A stretch of 64,000 nt of DNA from Shouchella xiaoxiensis. Lineage in GTDB: Bacteria > Bacillota > Bacilli > Bacillales > Bacillaceae_D. The notes under the pieces were generated by a model, which made no database searches, had not been told where the DNA came from, and saw nothing but the letters and a program-made list of their open reading frames with translations. Shown in pieces: positions 60,300 to 64,000 of the stretch (positions are counted from its first letter, which is position 1; each line of letters starts with the position of its first letter). The stretch is from contig NZ_JAFBCV010000009.1 in NCBI RefSeq assembly GCF_016907895.1, forward strand, positions 1 to 64,000. Reading direction: 5' to 3'. The translations under genes were made by a program, and so were the position numbers.

Positions 60300-62126
60300 A
60301 TGAAGACGATTATGCGCCAAGACGTACCAGCAGAAGAAACGTGGGATTTAACAGCAATCTTTGCTTCAGAAGAACAATGGGAGAAAGCCTTTTTATACGT
60401 TAAGCAGAGCTGTGAGACTTTTTTCAATAAGGAAGTGCTTCTTGATAGCGCTGAACATACGCTTACCTTGCTCCAAACGTATGACCAGCTTGTGGGCGAT
60501 TATAGCCGCGTTTCCAGCTACGCATTCTATCTTTATTCAGAGGACGGAACAGATGCGATCAATCAGCATCGGTTAGGCAGAGCGCAGTCTCTTGGAAAAT
60601 CATGTGCGTCGATTAGTACTGCTGTTGTGAATGCGCTACTGGCTCTTCCCAAAGAAACCGTTCAAGCATACATCGCCGAAAAAAATGAACTTAGTACCTA
60701 TGCCCGTTTTTTAGAGAAAGTAGATGCGATTCGAACCCACACACTTGAGCCGAAAATGGAGGACATGCTCTCGGCTTTGAGTCCTGCTTTAAACACACCA
60801 AATGCCGTTTATTTAAGCGTAACCTCGTCTGATTTAACGTTTGAGCCGGTTCATGATCAAGATGGAAAACTCGTTCCTGTTTCCTTGTTTACTTATATGA
60901 CGCAAGTAGAGACGTCACCAGATACAACGCTTAGACGCAATGCTTACAAATCCTTATCAGCAGGGCTGAATAACTACCAACATGGAATGGCGCAGACGCT
61001 TGCAAGTGAAATTCAGAAGCAGAGTACCATTGCGAAATTAAGGGATTACCCCTCTACGCTGGATTATTTACTTCATTACAACTCTCCGGCCAGTGGAAGC
61101 TTTTATGAAGGGGATGGTGTTTCAAAACACTATTTTGAAAGCGTGCTGGATACGTTCCAGCAGGAATTGGCCCCTCATATGCAGCGCTATGCCAGGTTAC
61201 GAAAAAAAGAACTGGGCTTAGATCAGCTGCTTTTCTCAGATGTAAAGGCACCGCTTGATCCGACATATGATCCATCCATTACGTTTGCCGAAGCGGGCGA
61301 AATTATCGTTGAAGCCGTTGCCGTACTTGGAGCGGAATACCAAGAGCTAATGCGGAAAGCATTCAGCGAGCGCTGGGTTTACAGAGGAGATAATGTGGGC
61401 AGGCGGATGATTGCTTTTGGTGGCGCGGTTCATGGTGTGCACGGCTATTCCTTCTATCCGTGGGGAGGAAAACTGTTTGATTTAATTCTGCTTGGCCATG
61501 AGCTCGGTCATGCAGTTCACTTAAACCTCTCAAATGATAATCAAAAAATAATCAATAACAGTCAGTCTTTGCTCTTTATTGAAGCGCCATCGACGCTAGT
61601 AGAGCATTTAATCGTCCGATATTTGCGTGAAAATAGAGAAGATCAGAGGCTGCATCGTTGGTTAAATATGTACCAAATGATGAGTTACCATCATAACTGT
61701 GTGACGCACGTGCTCGAGGCTGAATTACTTAGACGGCTTTACACGATGGCAGACGAGCAAATTCCGTTAACGACGGCTGTAATAAGCGATACAAAAGGCG
61801 AGATTCTATCTCAATTCTGGGGTGATACGGTTGTAATTGATGAAGGAGCAAAGCTGACCTGGATGCGTCAGCCGCATTACTACATGAATGTGTATCCTTT
61901 TACTTATTCAGTCGGAACTTCAGCTTCAACCGTAATGGCAAACCGCATTGAAGAAGTGGGGATTTCTGCGGGTGAGCAATGGACGGAAGTATTGAAGCGA
62001 GGCGGTACGCTGAGCGGACTTGATTTGTACAAGCTTGCAGGTCTTGATCTGTCATCAATGCGTGTCATTAAAGACGCCATCGCCCACGTTGGGACCATTG
62101 TTGCTGAGTTAGAGCAGAGCTTTTAA
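60300..62126 (+). CDS. pepF: Oligoendopeptidase F (M3B)
   Basis: A 608-residue cytoplasmic zinc peptidase of the PepF family. The catalytic HELGH starts at His400 (LLGHELGHAVHLNL), the third ligand Glu lies in FIEAPSTLVEHLIV, and the substrate-binding region HYYMNVYPFTYSVG is intact. It hydrolyses oligopeptides of about 7-17 residues. AAGGGG precedes ATG 60300. It is a single gene ended by a palindromic terminator. Confidence 0.92.
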   Translation: MKTIMRQDVPAEETWDLTAIFASEEQWEKAFLYVKQSCETFFNKEVLLDSAEHTLTLLQTYDQLVGDYSRVSSYAFYLYSEDGTDAINQHRLGRAQSLGKSCASISTAVVNALLALPKETVQAYIAEKNELSTYARFLEKVDAIRTHTLEPKMEDMLSALSPALNTPNAVYLSVTSSDLTFEPVHDQDGKLVPVSLFTYMTQVETSPDTTLRRNAYKSLSAGLNNYQHGMAQTLASEIQKQSTIAKLRDYPSTLDYLLHYNSPASGSFYEGDGVSKHYFESVLDTFQQELAPHMQRYARLRKKELGLDQLLFSDVKAPLDPTYDPSITFAEAGEIIVEAVAVLGAEYQELMRKAFSERWVYRGDNVGRRMIAFGGAVHGVHGYSFYPWGGKLFDLILLGHELGHAVHLNLSNDNQKIINNSQSLLFIEAPSTLVEHLIVRYLRENREDQRLHRWLNMYQMMSYHHNCVTHVLEAELLRRLYTMADEQIPLTTAVISDTKGEILSQFWGDTVVIDEGAKLTWMRQPHYYMNVYPFTYSVGTSASTVMANRIEEVGISAGEQWTEVLKRGGTLSGLDLYKLAGLDLSSMRVIKDAIAHVGTIVAELEQSF

Positions 62127-62150
62127 AGACATCCAGCACTTATTCGACCA

Positions 62151-62179
62151 AAAAAAGCATGAGTACTCATGCTTTTTTT
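62151..62179. terminator. Bidirectional palindromic terminator
   Basis: AAAAAGCATGAG and its complement CTCATGCTTTTT form a continuous palindrome with A and T runs at both ends. It ends both pepF and the convergent small gene, overlapping the latter's stop. Confidence 0.85.
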
Positions 62180-62340
62180 GTTGTCCTCGTCATGAAAAAT
62201 GTAATGATGGCTGAGCTATGAAGGAGTAAGACAATAAGGACTGGTAAAAGGAAATCCTCGCTTTGAAAAAGTAAAGCTAGTAAGAAAACAAATAGTACAG
62301 AAGCCATAAGAATCAGTATAAAGAGAGAGGCTGTTTTCAA
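62167..62340 (-). CDS. Small two-helix membrane protein
   Basis: A 57-residue frame from TTG 62340 with AGGTG 6 bases upstream. Two hydrophobic helices (LFILILMASVLFVFLLALLF, then FLLPVLIVLLLHSSAIITFF) are joined by QSED and end in a basic tail TRTTKKA. The stop lies in the bidirectional terminator. Function unknown, but composition and signals argue that it is a real gene. Confidence 0.55.
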   Translation of the reverse strand: MKTASLFILILMASVLFVFLLALLFQSEDFLLPVLIVLLLHSSAIITFFMTRTTKKA

Positions 62341-62479
62341 GAGAGCACCTGCTTTCTAATTGATAGATGTATATTCCCCATCTGTAGAGAAAATCCTTTT
62401 AACATGCAAAGGAGCCAGTCATAATTCCGCTCACTCCGTTCATAAACTAGTGTGATTAAGCGTTAATGGAGGGATCGGC

Positions 62480-64000
62480 ATGGACGAGAACAAGAGCGGA
62501 TGGTTTGATCTAGGAAATTCGAAGCCACTCATTAGTAAACCACCTGTTCGAGGGACGACAAGAACAGAGAAGGCTTCAGCTAGTGGAAAAAAGCCGTCAA
62601 ATCCAAGTAACAGGGTACAGCATCCTCATTCTACTACGAGCCCAAGCACGAATTCTATGCAGCATGATGCACAACAAAACCGCGACTTAACAAAATGGGT
62701 AAGCGATGAACCTGCGGAGCTGCACTCGCAAACAGTGGGAAAGCGGGGACCAGTGCTAGAGCAGGATAATGTGCTTCATGAAACGTTAGAGACGTTTGTC
62801 CATGAGAAGATTATTGAGCGTCCTGTTCATGTAAAGGGTTTTGGAGCGTTTGGCTACTTTGAGACGCTGTATGGAATGGGTGAGTATACAAAGCTGGCGT
62901 TTTTACAGTCACCAGGGCAGCAGGTACCAGTTGCTGTGCGGTTTTCTCTTGCAGTCAGTACGAAGGGAACTCCTGATACTTCGCGTAATGTGCGGGGATT
63001 TTCGACGAAGTTTTATACTGACGAGGGCATCTTTGATTTGATATGTAACCACATTCCCGTTTTTTCAGTCCGGGATGCGATTCGTTTTCCTGAATCCATT
63101 AAGGCGTTTCTGCCCTCACCGAAAAACAATTTAATCGACCCCGACCGGTTTTGGAGTTTTGTAAGCCGAGCGCCGGAATCGATGCACTTTGTCGTTAGAC
63201 TTTATTCAGATAATGGGACGATAAAAAGCCTGCGTCATATTCCAGGACACAGCGTCAATACGTACGTTTGGCGAAATGCGGAAGGGAAGCGGCACTACAT
63301 TAAATACCGCTGGGTCCCCCTTGCTGGGGAGCAGTATATAACAGGAAAAGAAGCAGCAAAGTTAGCAGGGGAGAACCCAGACATTGCTGGTCAGGATTTG
63401 TTTCAAACAATTAACGGAGGCAAGACGGTTCAGTACGGCTTGTACGTGCAGGTGATGGACCCGCTTGATGCGAATTCCTTGCCGTTTGATCCTCTAGATG
63501 ACACGAAAGTATGGGACGAACAGCAATACCCACTACACCCAGTAGGAAGGATGGTTCTTAATCAAAATCCTGATAACTATATGGAACAGGTTGAGAAAAT
63601 CGCTTTTTCTCCTTCTAACTTACTGGACGGTGCGGAGCTTTCAGATGATAAGATGCTTCAAGGGCGGGCAAATATCTATTGGGATTCTCAACGACGTCGG
63701 ATCGGTCCTGATTTCAGGAAGGTTGAGGTGAATCAACAGAAAGACTGGACGCCAGCAAATCTGGTCACGAGTGGCGACGGTCGTTATGTTGAGGGGGAGC
63801 TGCAACGTTCTGACTTAGCAAAACAAGACGACTTTGCACAGGCAGGTCAGTTTTATGAGGCACTTTCGTCTGAAGGGAAACAGCATCTCGTTGAGAATCT
63901 TGCTCAGGATTTAGAAAGTGTTTCGGCTGACATTCAATCAGTTGTGTTCATGTATTTAAGCAAATGCTCTGCAGAGTTGGGCGATCGTGTGCAGCGGTCC
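62480..64000 (+). CDS. Catalase with long N-terminal extension (truncated by window end)
   Basis: An open frame of at least 507 codons without a stop before the window ends. It is a monofunctional haem catalase that breaks down hydrogen peroxide. The catalytic His lies in ERPVHVKGFGAFGYFE, the distal Asn in ICNHIPVFSVRDAIRFP, and the haem-ligating Tyr in RANIYWDSQRRRIGP. About the first 85 residues are a polar, Ser/Thr/Asn-rich extension not found in small KatA enzymes; the C-terminal end lies outside the window, so a large-subunit catalase of the KatE type is possible. ATG 62480 follows GGAGGG. Some usual positions differ (VHVKGFG for VHARGAG). Confidence 0.9.
   Translation, partial: MDENKSGWFDLGNSKPLISKPPVRGTTRTEKASASGKKPSNPSNRVQHPHSTTSPSTNSMQHDAQQNRDLTKWVSDEPAELHSQTVGKRGPVLEQDNVLHETLETFVHEKIIERPVHVKGFGAFGYFETLYGMGEYTKLAFLQSPGQQVPVAVRFSLAVSTKGTPDTSRNVRGFSTKFYTDEGIFDLICNHIPVFSVRDAIRFPESIKAFLPSPKNNLIDPDRFWSFVSRAPESMHFVVRLYSDNGTIKSLRHIPGHSVNTYVWRNAEGKRHYIKYRWVPLAGEQYITGKEAAKLAGENPDIAGQDLFQTINGGKTVQYGLYVQVMDPLDANSLPFDPLDDTKVWDEQQYPLHPVGRMVLNQNPDNYMEQVEKIAFSPSNLLDGAELSDDKMLQGRANIYWDSQRRRIGPDFRKVEVNQQKDWTPANLVTSGDGRYVEGELQRSDLAKQDDFAQAGQFYEALSSEGKQHLVENLAQDLESVSADIQSVVFMYLSKCSAELGDRVQRS

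Overview
The window looks like a chromosomal segment of a motile, endospore-type, probably alkaliphilic Bacillaceae bacterium. The reasons are low-GC DNA, strong AGGAGG-type ribosome binding sites with frequent GTG/TTG starts, a CsrA-flagellin unit with a sigma-D promoter, a secreted cyclodextrin glucanotransferase, Bacillus-type MurNAc-6P metabolism and an IS3 element. The genus is inference; there is no rRNA or tRNA here.

Layout. 0-4.8 kb: a minus-strand fructose/tagatose-type PTS operon (PfkB sugar-phosphate kinase, EIIBC, EIIA, class II aldolase) beside an RpiR-type regulator split by a one-base frameshift in an A7 run. 5.0-6.9 kb: a sigma-D promoter, an N-terminally extended CsrA and a flagellin with two CsrA-like sites in its leader. 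7-31 kb: an AT-rich accessory island with decayed glycosidase genes, a duplicated segment, a type II restriction-modification set (XRE regulator, fused double adenine methyltransferase, HNH nuclease), an IS3 copy plus two IS3 scraps, a DUF262/DUF1524 GmrSD-like protein, a mobile module (RadC, unknowns, DUF927 ATPase, tyrosine recombinase, large serine recombinase, XRE repressor), a small membrane protein with a perfect sigma-D promoter, a lipoprotein and an OLD-family nuclease. 31-40.3 kb: a maltodextrin/cyclodextrin locus, with CGTase and neopullulanase on the minus strand, a MdxEFG-type ABC importer and a LacI regulator on the plus strand. 40.4-49.8 kb: mixed genes, including a four-gene operon (ThDP enzyme, CMD protein, possible STAS-like protein, chemoreceptor) behind a sigma-D-like promoter. 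50-55.4 kb: a D-threonate-type operon (PdxA2, DUF1537 kinase, KdgT-type permease) and its PrpR-like regulator. 55.6-58 kb: MurNAc-type PTS with MupG. 58-64 kb: a MerR regulator and CPBP protease, PepF, a small membrane protein and a catalase cut off by the window end.

How the genes work together. CGTase would convert starch outside the cell to cyclodextrins and maltodextrins, the ABC importer brings them in, and the cytoplasmic neopullulanase/cyclodextrinase opens them. Both hydrolase genes carry the same leader: a conserved 16-nt core, exactly 15 nt, then an intrinsic terminator directly before the ribosome binding site. This is the best candidate here for an undescribed regulatory RNA. Motility signals recur: sigma-D promoters precede csrA-flagellin, the enzyme-chemoreceptor operon and an island membrane-protein gene. 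The 7-31 kb island holds three different candidate anti-phage nucleases next to mobility genes and gene debris.
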